From assembly GCF_037975245.1 (NCBI RefSeq), contig NC_092567.1:15741876-15805875 (forward strand): a stretch of 64,000 bases of DNA. The letters run 5' to 3'. The translations under genes and the position numbers were made by a program. The DNA comes from Apostichopus japonicus (Eukaryota > Echinodermata > Holothuroidea > Aspidochirotida > Stichopodidae). Below, piece by piece: positions 50,251 to 62,303 of the stretch; positions within the stretch are counted from its first letter, which is position 1; every line of letters starts with the position of its first letter. Below the pieces are notes generated by a model, which was given only the letters and a program-made list of their open reading frames with translations, searched no databases and was not told where the DNA came from.

Positions 50251-51664
50251 GACTGTCAGTTGAATATCACAACTTCCATAAAATAATAAGGTCTACAGTA
50301 ACTTGAACTATGTAAATTAAGGTTTAAAACAAACTATCCAGCCATTAAACTATCTTTCTCTTCTTTGACAACTGCCTTGCTCAGATACTCATAGCCAACT
50401 GCCAACTCCCTATACCCTCACAAAATTCCTTTGTTCCTAAAACATATACACACAGACCCCATTTCCTGTGAGGGCTAATTTCCAGGAAGAACAAGATAGT
50501 TGCCTAGCAACCCAGAAGAGAGAGAGTTGTTATTAAATCGACCCTTTTGCTGCCACAAGACAACATACAAATATACTGTACAAATGTATAGCCCTCTGTA
50601 CAGTGAGCACTGCACAGTGCACTAATAAACAAGTAAAACTATGGTAAAAAACAAAACTTTATGTAGTAAGAGCTGACCATCTTACACTGTACAAATGAAG
50701 CCTCACTTGAAATTAGATTGATAGTTTAATCATATGTTCATAATGTTCAGTGTAGGACATCCTCACATTTGTAGCATATACGTGTATGCTGTACACTTCA
50801 CTAGGCTAATGACTTTTGCAAAGTATGTTATTATGCCGGCAATAGGACACTTCATGTTTGAAACAACAATCACGGCAATTGCGTAAATTTGGAAAATTGC
50901 TAATATGTTTGCTAATTGACGATAACTTTCCTTTCCTAAAATCATGCGGCTAAATATAGGTGTTAACTTGAGTATAACTAGGTTAGGCCCCTATAAGCTA
51001 GGCAACTATAACGTAAGGATATGTCTAACGTTAGTAATTGTACCATGTGATATACCTAGTAGGGAACCGGTTTGTTAGGCCTAGCCTATACTATAGTCCT
51101 AGGTCACTATATATAAAGTTTCTGTTCAATTCAAATATTTATGATAAAGAGCACGTTTACAAACAATTATAATGTTACAAGTATGTGTTAATAATATAAA
51201 GGTACTGCAAGATCACAAAGGAGGTAACTTAGCCGCGGTAATAATAAAATTGTTGGCAAAATCGGTTACAAATTCGATTATTCTGCAAAGCTTCTGTTGG
51301 CGTATGTGGTTTGCGGATTCGGAATTTATAAATTTATCGCTAACGCAAGGGACAAATGTCAAAGTTCAAATTCATACTATTTTGCACTAGGAAGGCATTT
51401 TGCCTACCAATTGTTCAAATCGACGAACAAAGTAAAACATAATTTTTTCAAATTTGTTATATAGTAAATATTTCATATTTTTAATCATTGCGGTACAAAA
51501 ATGTAATCGTTTAATCATACCTGTGATAAATATGACAAAGATTTGTTTTACACCCCTCATAAGTTGGCTAATTTAGCATTTTCAATATATAACGATACGG
51601 TTACTGCTTACGAACTTACATTATAATATTCGTGATAATTACTCCTAAAATAAAAGCAGTCAAC

Positions 51665-52135
51665 ATAATGCAACCCAGTTGGGCCAGTGTGAAACCTAGT
51701 TCAACCCCAACAGGGCCAGTTCACCAGTAAACATAGTTCAAACCCAGTAGGGCTTGTGCAAACCAGTGAAACTTAGTTAAACCCCAGCTGGGTCAGTTCA
51801 CCAGCCAATAGTCCAAACCCAGTTGGGCCAGTGCAAAACCAGTTGAAACCTAGTACAACCCTAACAGGGCAAGTTCACCAGTCAACATAGTTCAAACCCA
51901 GTTGGGCTAGCGCAAAAACCAGTGAAACCTAGTTGAAGCCCAACTGGATCAGTTCAAACATAGTTCAAACTCAGTTGGGCCTGAACAAACCCAGTTGAAC
52001 ATTGTGTAAGACCAGTTGAACCTAGCTCATATTCAGCATAGCCCAGTTGGAACCCAGTAAGACCCAGTTAAACACAGTTAAAAACCAGTTAAACATAGTA
52101 GGCCCTAGTAGAACCTAGTTGATTTTTTAACTAGG
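51665..52135 (-). repeat. Right minisatellite arm of the 3.6-kb element
   Basis: A degenerate array of 22-30-base units containing CCCAGTTGGGCCAG and AACCTAGTTCAAC. Reverse complements share TTGAACTAGGTT / GTTCAACTATGTT with the left arm. Confidence 0.7.
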
Positions 52136-52777
52136 TTCTACTGGAATTTCTACCAGGGCATTCAGTAGTGTCGCTTTGCTTGGTGTATGTGATATGTAAA
52201 TGTGTACAGTCGAGTTACTTACTTCTAAAACTTTAGGCAATTAAACGAACATAATTGTGTGATGGGGAAAAGAGTTCAAGTTAAGTAATGCCAGTATTGA
52301 TGACAGGTCTTTTGTGTGGTATCAAATAAGTGGTTAACAATTGTAGCTGAATCATTTTTTAAAAGTTTACTTATGTTTCCTATGTTTATAACCACTCGCA
52401 CGATATTCTTCAAATTTGGTAGAATGTCACGTGCCACATGACACTTAAATATTTCCTTTTCTTCCATGTTATTTGAGAGACGAAAGAGGGGGAGGTGGAA
52501 GGAGAATACTTGTTTTGACATCCAGGCAATATGATGACTGGTCAGTAGTCAGAGCTGTCATAATTGGTATGATAAATTTTAACATTTGCATGGATTTGAT
52601 ATGTAACCTTTGCTATCAACTTGTTGTTTCTTTTGTTATGGCAGCCTTATTTAAGTCTTGATTTCATAAAGTGACTGTTTTGTAATGTAAGGCGGATAAA
52701 TAAATAGTCAATTACATAGTCCCAATAAGTCACATGATTTCTATCGTTGTAACTGGCTGTTCAGTTTGCACCTTTTT

Positions 52778-52947
52778 AAAGTTGTAAATGCCACAAAAGT
52801 AGGCAAAAAGTTAAAAAAGACTTCAGATTATATTATACATCAAGTTCCTGTAGGATTAACGATCGTTTTCCCTTTTCATTAACTTACAATTTAGTTACGA
52901 TAGTTATCAGTCAATGTACGGGGACCAAGATTACCCTTCCCAACAAT
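52778..52947 (+). repeat. 170-bp flanking duplication, left copy
   Basis: AAAGTTGTAAATGCCACAAA through TTACCCTTCCCAACAAT is repeated directly at 54,881-55,050 with a handful of substitutions and equal length. Block 1 has it once (around 18,720-18,875), so it is host sequence duplicated around the Penelope-like insertion. Confidence 0.85.
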
Positions 52948-54880
52948 GAAAGGGGGTTGTAGGCGGTTCAATTAACACTATCTAACGCAACGTAGTCGCC
53001 AAGAACCTGTAGTAATGAAAGGGGGTGTAGGCGGTTTTACACTATCTAACGCAACGTAGTCGCCAAGAACCTGTAGTATTTTTAAGGGAGGGCCCGAGGA
53101 ACATGAACTTATAGCATGCTCCTCATGGTGAAACATAATTGCACCTTTGAGGTGAATTGAGTGTACTGTTAATAGTAGGAGAGACTAGTGTAGGTTCTTA
53201 TGACCAACTAGACCGGTTTCTGCTCTTAAACCTTATAGGAGGAGCTTCATCAGTAGTAACCTTTGAATATTTTATATTCGGCCTGGGCGTCTCGTTCTCA
53301 AAATGCATCTATTTTCTGTGCACGGGTTTTTATGGACTCATAGTGCAGCTATAAAAGCATCTAAAAGAGCTTCGTGTGAACCTTGAGAGTCAGCTGATTC
53401 TTCGTTAGTACGAAACCTTGAATTAACAAGTAAATCTTTGAGATTTTGGGCCCTTTTGTAGGCTAGAATCGGTTCTTTTGGAAACAGTTTGGATAATGCC
53501 GCGTGTTGCGAGATTAAGTGGCAATGTTTCAAATGTGCTTTTTTCAAATGCGTTTGTAAACCCTTTTTGCTTTTTGTTTTATATGATGAAGCGGATTCTC
53601 ATTATTCTTTTTAGGTCTTTCAATGACTTGAGAAGATCACTTCGTTTAGGGTTTTCTGGAGTTGCTAGGAACCTCAGACCTTTACCTGGCGCAACAAACT
53701 CTATATTGGACATGTTTCTGTCTGATAAGTTCTTTACGAACTTGTTTAGTGTTTCTGCTTCTGTTCGAAGACAATGGGCTTTTGAATGACTACTTGTAGT
53801 CTGTAGCTCCCTGTTGGTGGTGCGGAATTTTTCGGAGCTTTTAGTAGCTTTCACTGATCGGACATATTTGCGTTTTTGGAGGATGGTTGTCAGTAGCCGG
53901 TTTGCCTCAAGAGCTTCTATGGTTGACTCTAGGTCGGTCTCGGCTCTTGATTTCTTTTCTAGAAATCTCTCCCGTTGCCTTTTTGCCTGGCGGGATAACT
54001 CTTCTCCCCAGATTCTACGGAGGGTTCTGCCTGCCCGTTGGAGTACTTGATTCCAAGAATCAAAGAACTCCTTCGAGTGGTTCAGTTGCCCCGGGAGTCT
54101 AGGTGGGTCTCTTAGGACCTTGAGTTGATAGGTGGCGTTTTGATCGCCGTCTATCTGGGTGATTTCTTTTGTGACAATGATGAGCCTTGACTGGAGCTCC
54201 TTCAGCGTATCTGCGTTGTTTATGACCTACTTGTAGGTTTCCTCTTTCAAGTGGATCCTGTTTTCTTTCCTTTTGATAGGAGACATTTGCCCACACGGTA
54301 TGTGTCTTTGTTGACTGGTGAGGCAGGAATATCAGGAATAAGTGTGTACATGACTGGTTATGCCTTTTAGCAGAAAACCCTTGTGCTTAAGTCCATTTTT
54401 ACGGACGTTGTTCAGTCGGAAACCCTTTGTTTGCCTTTACGGACGTTACGGAGCAGCTGTAAACCATTGTTAATGTGCATCAGTAGTAGCCTTTGAATAT
54501 TTTATATTCGGCCTGGGCGTCTCGTTCTCAAAATGCATCTATTTTCTGTGCACGATTTTTTATGGACTCATAGTGCAGATATAAGAGCATCTAAAAAAGC
54601 TTCGTGTGAACCTCGAGAGTCAGCTTCAAAAGGCTACTACTGATGAAGCTCCTCCTAAAGTTTGAGAGCAGAAACCGGTCTAGTAGGTCATAAGAACCTA
54701 CACTAGTCTCTCCTACTATTAACAGTAGACTCAATTCACCTAAAAGGTGCAATTATGTTTCACCATGAGGAGCATGCTATAAGTTCATGTTCCTCGGGCC
54801 CTCCCTTAAAAATACTACAGGTTCTTGGCGACTACGTTGCGTTAGATAGTGTAAAACCGCCTACACCCCCCTTTCATGAT
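52948..54880 (-). mobile_element. Penelope-like element remnant between long inverted arms
   Basis: The element sits exactly between the two 170-bp duplicates. Inverted arms of about 250 bp: 53,015-53,264 and 54,627-54,877 (GGTTCTTGGCGACTACGTTG type sequence). Inside is a direct repeat of about 147 bp: 53,249-53,395 and 54,479-54,625. An extra 68-base partial copy of the outer arm end is at 52,946-53,013. The coding part on the minus strand has Penelope-type N- and C-terminal motifs but no reverse transcriptase core. Direct and inverted pseudo-LTRs are typical of Penelope-like elements. Confidence 0.65.
53338..54226 (-). pseudogene. Penelope-like ORF ends, RT core deleted
   Basis: A frame without stops from 54,226 to 53,579 (216 codons) is rich in Arg/Glu/Lys (LSRQAKRQRERFLEKKSR, coiled-coil-like). 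It ends with the conserved Penelope N-terminal box: NLSDRNMSN, then APGKGLRFLATP and LLKSLKDLKRIMRIRF. A second frame at 53547..53338 begins KKAHLKHCHLISQHAAL and carries LFPKEPILAYKRAQNLKDLL, the box that follows the RT in this family. The RT fingers/palm and any GIY-YIG endonuclease are gone, deleted between 53,579 and 53,547. Family assignment is from motif memory and moderately sure. Confidence 0.6.
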
Positions 54881-55050
54881 AAAGTTGTGAATGCCACAAA
54901 AGTAGACAAAAAGTTTAAAAAGACTTCAGATTATATTATACATCAAGTTCCTGTAGGATTAAAGATCGTTTTCCCTTTTCATTAACTTACAATTTAGTTA
55001 CGATAGTTATCAGTCAATGTACGGGGACCAAGATTACCCTTCCCAACAAT
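54881..55050 (+). repeat. 170-bp flanking duplication, right copy
   Basis: Direct copy of 52,778-52,947. It continues into TTCTCTTCTCAAACAAAG, as the single-copy locus in block 1 does, so this right copy is joined to the original downstream sequence. Confidence 0.85.
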
Positions 55051-57080
55051 TTCTCTTCTCAAACAAAGAAGGGCTTATATTTCCTTGTTTCGATTCAAAC
55101 ACTCCGAATGTCTCTAAAAGTGCTTTTATCTTCAGTTACATTAGTTCATTAAGTTTTTTATAGCATCTCATGCAAAGCTGAAGTGCCCAATCTGCCAAAA
55201 TCGATTGTAGGAACTACATTGTTAGTAGATATCTCTAATAATTTGTAGTTGAAGATGAATAACAATAAAACAAACAGAACAATATAACTTCCTGATACGG
55301 TGGGGGTTCTTGTACATACTTTTGTACTTAATGTCCATTTTGTATAATTAGATATCATTGGTACAATGGAATTGTCAGTAATCTGAAAGTATCGTCTAAA
55401 TATAGATTTTAATTTATCATAATGATGCATTTACTTTGAACTCATCATTGTCAACATTTTTGTGAAATTTCCTCGTGTTCAAACCAACCAATCCTCCTTC
55501 TCCTCCCCTAAATAGGAAGAAAAGGAAAATACCGATGCTATATTACTTTTTATAGTAAGGAAACCGTATCGTCACAACTCATGCAGCATACACAACCATG
55601 TATTCGCGCAGATACATTTGAAGTCCGTTTAATTTTCTTTTGGGGTACATTGATATGTTATGTAAGTAATTTGGGGTACCACAGTAGTGGGGTATTTGAC
55701 CTTTAGTTAATAATTACATTTCATACTACATTTTGACAGTTTTATGTCACTCTCAGGGTCACATCATGAAATGTATCGATGTTCCTTGATTGGAGTCAAT
55801 AGGCTGTTATAAAGGGGTTATAGGGTAAATGGATTAAATTGATAGTAAGTGTAGCAAAATAAGTAAGTCAAAATAATGGTAAAGGCGAGTGGTGTTTAGC
55901 AAGTTTATCACACAGACTTTCGATGCCGATTACGAAGTACAACAAAGAAGTACAATTCTACTTATACATACAAATTCGTCGATGCTTAGTGTTTATTATC
56001 CCCATATTGAAGTGATACAGTAGTTGGTTAATTTGGTCTCATTTATGGATTGGGCTATATCGGGGGCGGACAAATTTAGCTTCAAAACAATACATTCCCC
56101 CATGGTTCTGTTAGGTTTTGTGCATCGATCGCTCATGCAGTATAACGAGCAGTGTTAAAGTGCAACAAATAGTTTATTACAGTAGGCTACTGTTTGAAGT
56201 TCTTTCCCATATACCTACACATTCTGTGCATTGGCAGACGTCAACTTATTTGTACCTTGTGAATTGTACAGGCCGTCATTCCTCAGTAAAATATGATACG
56301 GTGAACATAAATATATCACAGATTACCCATTGACCTTCGTACCGTGATTATTTGTGTTAAGTTCTTTGCATGTATATCACGTATACAGCTAACTGTACAT
56401 TTTCTCTTTGTGTTAACTGAAACAAATGAAGTACAGTGAGCTCAACGTTATACATTGTAAGTAGCATCCATACGGTATTTTGGTACTTTTGAACATTATT
56501 TACTGCTTCAGGGAGTAATTGATCTAAACGAATTTGAACTATATTGAAAAATACTGTTTCCTTTAAGGTTATTAAGCGTGTAATTTATGCGCTAAAGAAA
56601 TAATTTTATTGGTAAAATAATGTAGGCCTACAGTATAATGAACTATAGACGCACATTGCGTACACAACTAGTACTGTCCGCGGTTGATCAGCAGGCCTCG
56701 TTTTGTACTCAAGTACACACTGAATTTGTACTTACATAGACCTAGACCTATAACATAGACTGATTAGTTGAATGTAACCTATCATTTGAACAGCTTGGGT
56801 TTTTTCTCCAAATGTCTTCCATCTACTGATACATGATTGCAATATTATTCAGAAAAAAATAGAGACGTTTAAACTATGTTGCCATGTAAGTGACAACATT
56901 TAATTTGCTGTTGCCAGATGCATTCACAAAATAACACTTAACTTCACAAATGTAACGTATCTACCATACAACATGCTACCCTGGAGACATCCTTCAAAAT
57001 ATTTGGTGACAATAGTTAAACCTCGATATCAATATAGCTGTAAGTTAATTCAAGGCTTCTTTTCATGGTTTCTTTACCAT
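55051..57080. other. Upstream region of gene D, no gene seen
   Basis: Collinear with 18,890-21,770 minus the insertion at 19,695-20,305. Short open frames are not shared between copies. Confidence 0.45.
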
Positions 57081-57085
57081 GGTTA

Positions 57086-57092
57086 TATAAAA
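57086..57092 (+). promoter_or_regulatory. Putative TATA box of gene D
   Basis: TATATAAAACAGCATCG, about 150 bases before the start codon, same context as genes A and C. Confidence 0.4.
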
Positions 57093-57241
57093 CAGCATCG
57101 AATATCTTGTACGATTTTAAATTTAAATTTGATTTTATAAGGTAGTCTTGAAACAGATTATTTAAGACGACAGCATTTCTCTCCTCAGAAAAATGAAACA
57201 AGTTAATCCACATTGCGACATTTGAAGCCCGATAGATCATC

Positions 57242-60200
57242 ATGACGTCAACTTATCTTTTGGGAGTTGCATTTTTCATTGCAACTGCTTTACCGACAAA
57301 CTATTCAGGTAAGTATTTGAATGTATTGTATGTATTTTAGATCCTCCTACAAGCCTCATTGGCTTATCGAAGCCGCAAGCTGACCGAAGTCAGTCTCTCA
57401 GATTAATATTCAAATGTTTTGCTTAATTTTATTTCTTAACTTTTTCTTATAATCACAGTTTAACCGCAACAATACGACACAGTAGTATAGCATAGAATAA
57501 AGGATGTTACCATAAGGCAGTAAAAGATCATCTTGCTCACTGTTTTAAATCTTGATATGCTACTTGAAATATAGTGATGATGCTAATTATGAATGATATT
57601 AAAATTTCGATAAATGGTCTCTTTTACAAAGCGTCGTCACTTAGATGTCCAGAAGAACTGTTAGTTGAAGAAGGGAGCATCCAAGTTGTCAACTGTTCAC
57701 TCACAACGTCTTCACTTACAGACCTATACTGGTACGTAGGAGCGAGTACGAGCTCATTCCCCATAGCGCAATTGGTATCTGGTGTCAAATACGTTTGGTC
57801 AGTGCAACATTACGATGTCAGCGACGATGGTTCACTTATCATCAAGAGCGTTGGTCTTAATCAGACAGGTCCTTACACCATCTTACACTTTATGGAAGAT
57901 GACGAGACGGAACAAGATACCGTGCTTGTAACTCTTATAGGTAATGCTCGTGTTATAGACGTAAATGTGCAAGGTAAATCAAGTGATAAGATAAGATCTA
58001 GAAAACTGTTAGAATCAAATATAGCATATTACCTACCTGCTAAAAATCATTTATCGAATCATCAATCGAAAGTGACTGTTTTGACATTACATCTTGCTTT
58101 AAATTATTCAATTACATATTTTTCACCTACAGTGGCGATTCGTTTACTGACATGAGTATATGTTATTGTTCGTCTGGCTTTGTAAATACTCTACTTTCTG
58201 AAATTCAGCGAGCGGGTAGGATAACGAACCTTGTATGTCACAATATGCTTGTTTAATCTTTCTTTTTCGATTTTGTTTTATTCCCTTAAAAGAGCCTTGT
58301 CCATTGATAGACCAGTGTACCTCATGTGAAGATTGTGTAATACAAGCGACTGAAGATCTAATATTGCTCACGTGCACTATCATCAGTCCAACCACAGAGA
58401 AAATATCACCAGTATGGACTTACAACAATGGAAGTATAATTCAAGGTCGAATACACGAAGAGCGACTGTCGGATAATTCGTGGAACGCCAGTGTCAGTTT
58501 GGACATTCAAAGCTTGAACTGTGGATTAACAGTTTTGCTATGCTCCAGTTCTATAAGAGGACATGAAAATGCACTAAGAGATGCTAAAGTAAATGTAACG
58601 TTTGGTGAGTGGTTTTCGTTGTCTTGTTAGCCTTTAGGTATATCATGTGTACCACTACTGCGACCCATTTATGTTATATATGTTATGTTATGTCATGTCA
58701 TGTCATGTTATGTTATGTTATGTCATGGTATGTTATGGCCACAACTGATATTCATACTTTCAGCCAAGTCAAAAACAGGCAGTGTCACATTTTGTAAAAG
58801 AGGCATTCCAAACCATGTAGTTGACGGTTGAGCATTTTCAAAGTCCAATTGGAAGTTATATCTTGATAGAAATTCACGGATGAGTTCAAATGTTTATTAC
58901 CTACACATTTACCCGTTATTCAGTTTCGACACTAATTACTGGGATACTTTATCAAACGATAATCTAGGGTCTTACCTATAATTAATGCTGTCGTATATCA
59001 TGATGCACCTTGAAATATAACTTTTGGATTGAACAGAATTTGTGCATGAAAAAAGCACCGTATTGCGTTCGTAACGTACATACATGAGGACAGAGTTTAA
59101 TCGAATGTACACAGCAAGAAATGTCAGTACGCTTCTGAATTAAATTATATGAAAGGTGTTTTACCATTTCTTAATTGGATATGTAACGGTGTAATGAGTG
59201 TCGCAAATTTTGTTTGTCCAAGTTATGGGACAGCCTAAAAACATAGCTAAAATAATGCCTTTATTGTTTTAAATTTACATTCAGGTTTCTTTTTCTTTCA
59301 CTGTCATTGACATCATATTTACTTATGAACTCAGTTTTATTTATCTGTTTGTTTTTCTGTCAATGTCATTTAAATTATATTTACTTATAAACTAATGCGC
59401 ATGTTTCTTCTTTTAATATTAATAGCTACATGTGATGACTTAGAAATACCTAATGATGGAAGTGCACCGATTCTCATTGTGACGTGCGTCATTGCAATCG
59501 TGATAATTGTTACTACGACTTTTCTAATTTCACTGTTTTGCAGTAAGTGCCATTTTAATCAACAGTTTTACCATTCTATCAGGAAAAGGGAAGAAAATTC
59601 ACAACGCTCACGTTGTATAGAAAACAGATAAGCAAAGAAATATTAATTGCAACAAGAGACGTATCTACATATAGGCCTATGTTGCAGTTTACATTTATTC
59701 ACATGTTGTATAATATCTTCCTGATCCCCACTGGTAGGTCTAAATGCGAAAGTTGGGTTATAATTATAACAGTTCCATTTCTCGCATTGGTCACATATTA
59801 TGTCATACACAGGTTAGGGTATGTAGTACTAATACGTTAAAGATAAATGTTTTACAGAACAGTGAGAAGGTACTTACAAAATGCGAAGGCATCATGTCAT
59901 GAAACTCATGTAAGTATGTTTCCTCCCACAAGAAAAAAATTCTGGTAAAGCTGCCGTTGGTTCAAGTTCATTTGCACATTTTCAAGTATACAGACATTTC
60001 GTAGATAATGATTGATAAACCCAAGTATAAGAGGCCTATTGTAACGTTTACATTACAGTAGAAATCCACAGATTTAAGAATTGTGTATAGCCCCAGGTTT
60101 TGCCGGACTGGTCTTTGAAATTTTAAGCATGTTGTTACGTGCTAACTCGTGAAATGTATGTAGTCAACCTTGCATCAAAAGATATGGTAGCTTTGCTTTA

Positions 60201-61710
60201 TTGTTGTTGTACACTTTTGAAAATACCGAAATTAGTTTGTGTACTTGCATCAGTTTGTTATCTTGTGTGTACGTTATACATTAATCGTGATCAATGTCAA
60301 ACGTCCAAAAGAGACGCTTGAAGAATGACGTTAATGAGTGATACACGAGTAACGACAAAACGCCGAACCAACAAAGATCCCAAGAATAAGGCTGAAATGT
60401 GATCGAGATATTAACCAAATGGTAACAATCCTTAGCCTGCAATTGCTGTGCTTGAAAGGAAGCTTAATGCTTTCAAGATGCTAAGAAACTAAATTACACT
60501 TATATAAGATTTCGATTTTTGTGATAAAAAGTACACCATTTTGATTTTTTATACTTTTCACTAATATATGGACTAAGGTTACCGGAACTCCTTATCGTAT
60601 ATACATATATATATATGGTTTTATTCTTGTCCATTTATTGATATCAAAAAAGACTGTGTGATATATTGTGGTTTTCAATATATTTTACCCGTATTTCACG
60701 CAGGTCGCCGTTGCAAAGAAAACACGAAGAATGAAGATAGAAATGAAGATGAAGATGTAAGTTTGCTGAAAGCAATGCTTTTAATCCATGTTTAAATTAC
60801 AGCTCCGCAAAAATTTACGTTTCTAGAATTGCATGTAAGCTCCAAGTTTTTCAGTTAAGCTTATTTGTTACACTATGGATGATACAATATGAGCGATAGT
60901 TGCAGTTGTTACTCGTCGTTTTGCATGTATCAATGTACAATACTATGATTGAGGTAAATGCTAGAACATAGGAAAATAACTCCACAATACAGATATCGCA
61001 AATAATTAACATTCGTGTTAAGAAAACATGTTAGAAAAATGCTTAACTACTGCAAACTGTTAAAATGGGATTCATAATCGACAGTAGTGACTACAATGTT
61101 ATATTACTTTGACCTTTCACTCACAATGAGTACGTTTGTTATTTATCTCACCTTTGTGCAGCTTAAGGAAATCGATCCCTTGATCGACCGGTTCTTGAAG
61201 TCACAGTTAAAAATTGAAACTCCTAAAGGAGAACGGAAAGAGATGTCCGCTGCATGTTTTTTCGATTCTGATGAGTGGAAGAACACGAACCGTATTCTTT
61301 TTGTTGGGGATCTTTTAGCTGGAGAAAAGGCGATTGCTAAACAGGCAAATTTGATGTGCTCTCAAGGGAGCATCGACGAAACCCTGTTTGTTGTTGATAT
61401 AAAGAAACCTGATTTCGAAGCAGATTTTAATAAAGAAATTTATAAACAATTACCTCCAAACAGCAAGTACTCTCTAGATGAAGTACATGACATGATATTG
61501 TTTCAAAAGTGTTTCTTGATAATTGATGGTGGCGGTGAACTGTTGGAGCTACCAAAGCCTCCTGATTCGAAAGGAGACACCATTGCAGATGGATTGACTA
61601 TATTTGATGTTTTATTTAGAAATATAAATAATCGTTTAAGAGTTTGGGTTACTTCTATACCTTCAGATTCTAGTTATCATTTCAGTAATTATACGAAAAT
61701 ATACTTGTAG
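57242..61710 (+). CDS. Receptor gene D: Ig-Ig-TM-NACHT-like, intact
   Basis: Exons 57242-57308, 57632-57940, 58293-58604, 59426-59542, 60704-60756 and 61162-61710 give 468 aa in frame. Signal peptide [18 protein letters not shown]. Ig1 (23-125) has NCS and NQT sites and lacks the F-strand Cys. Ig2 (126-229) has LTCTI, VWTY, VLLCSS and a CTSCEDC Cys cluster at its start. TM helix [19 protein letters not shown]. Short acidic tail RNEDED. NACHT-like exon (287-468) has RILFVGDLLAGEKAIAK at the P-loop place, [25 protein letters not shown] (Walker-B-like) and RVWVTSIP. The stop falls right after the KIYL strand, whereas B continues ~13 residues. Most of intron 5 and the last exon are nearly identical to gene C. 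Probably a membrane receptor with an inert NACHT-like tail; ligand and partners unknown. Confidence 0.72.
57338..57403 (-). mobile_element. SINE body fragment in intron 1 of gene D
   Basis: The reverse complement contains GACTTCGGTCAGCTTGCG and AAGCCAATGAGGCTT, matching the body of the tRNA-SINE at 28,480-28,740. Head and tail are missing. Genes A-C lack it. Confidence 0.65.
58668..58737 (+). repeat. Expanded TTATG/TCATG tract in gene D
   Basis: About 14 pentanucleotide units, the longest version of the intronic tract found in all four receptor genes. Confidence 0.7.
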
Positions 61711-62303
61711 AAGTTTGAAGAACATGGATCACAGCGCTCAATTACAAATATTTGAATGCAATGAAAATATGGGAAACAAAACACTATCCTGTTATAATGG
61801 GAAGGTACAAAGGATATAGTAGCTAATGTCACAGATATTATTCTCAATACGTTTGAAACAGATTTGACAAAGACTATTAACCGGCAGAGTGTTGCAATGA
61901 GCAACCAAGGTCGGAAGCTGTGTTTGTATACTTCAATATTTCTATTTTTAAATCATAGGGGTTAGATATTATTTGAAATTAATGTTAGATTTGAATTGAT
62001 TGCCTGTTAGTGTAGTACCTATGCAATTTACTATTGGAAACGAGTTGATACAACTAGACCAACACTATATTGAATGAGGTTCGTCACATTTACAGTACAT
62101 GCGTGTATACATTAAATCGTATGTCCTGAAGTGTATAACGATATTCCATATCAATTTGTGTTCCTTGTAATATAGCTTTAGACTGTTTCCATATTACACA
62201 AGCTGACGGCCATAAAATCCGCATATTAGGAGTTCGAAGTTCTATAACAGTTTGCTCCCTTAACGTAATATAATCATAACGACAAGATAAATCACGATGT
62301 GTC

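Larger units (their letters stand above)
48618..52185. mobile_element. 3.6-kb insertion with tandem-repeat inverted arms
   Basis: Block 1 runs straight through at 17,640-17,665 (CTCATTTGATATATCAAGTG). Here the two halves are 3.57 kb apart. The insert has a left arm of repeated CAACTATGTTTTACTGGGTT units (about 49,497-49,640) and a right arm of repeated reverse-complement-like units (AACCTAGTTCAACCC, CAGTTGGGCCAG; about 51,665-52,135). No open frame with recognisable domains. Ends TTCAGGCGAAGCCCTGG (left) and CCAGGGCATTCAGTAGTG (right) share CCCTGG/CCAGGG inverted. Likely a non-autonomous DNA transposon. Confidence 0.55.

Noticed and set aside
49487-52140. CRISPR-like repeat arrays
   Set aside because: The units are degenerate and contiguous without spacers, in inverted orientation at the two ends of an insertion in eukaryotic DNA.
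58144-58395. Minus-strand frame opposite Ig2 of gene D (and its counterpart at 35,086-35,268)
   Set aside because: Antisense shadow of the Ig2 exon; it contains no domain of its own.
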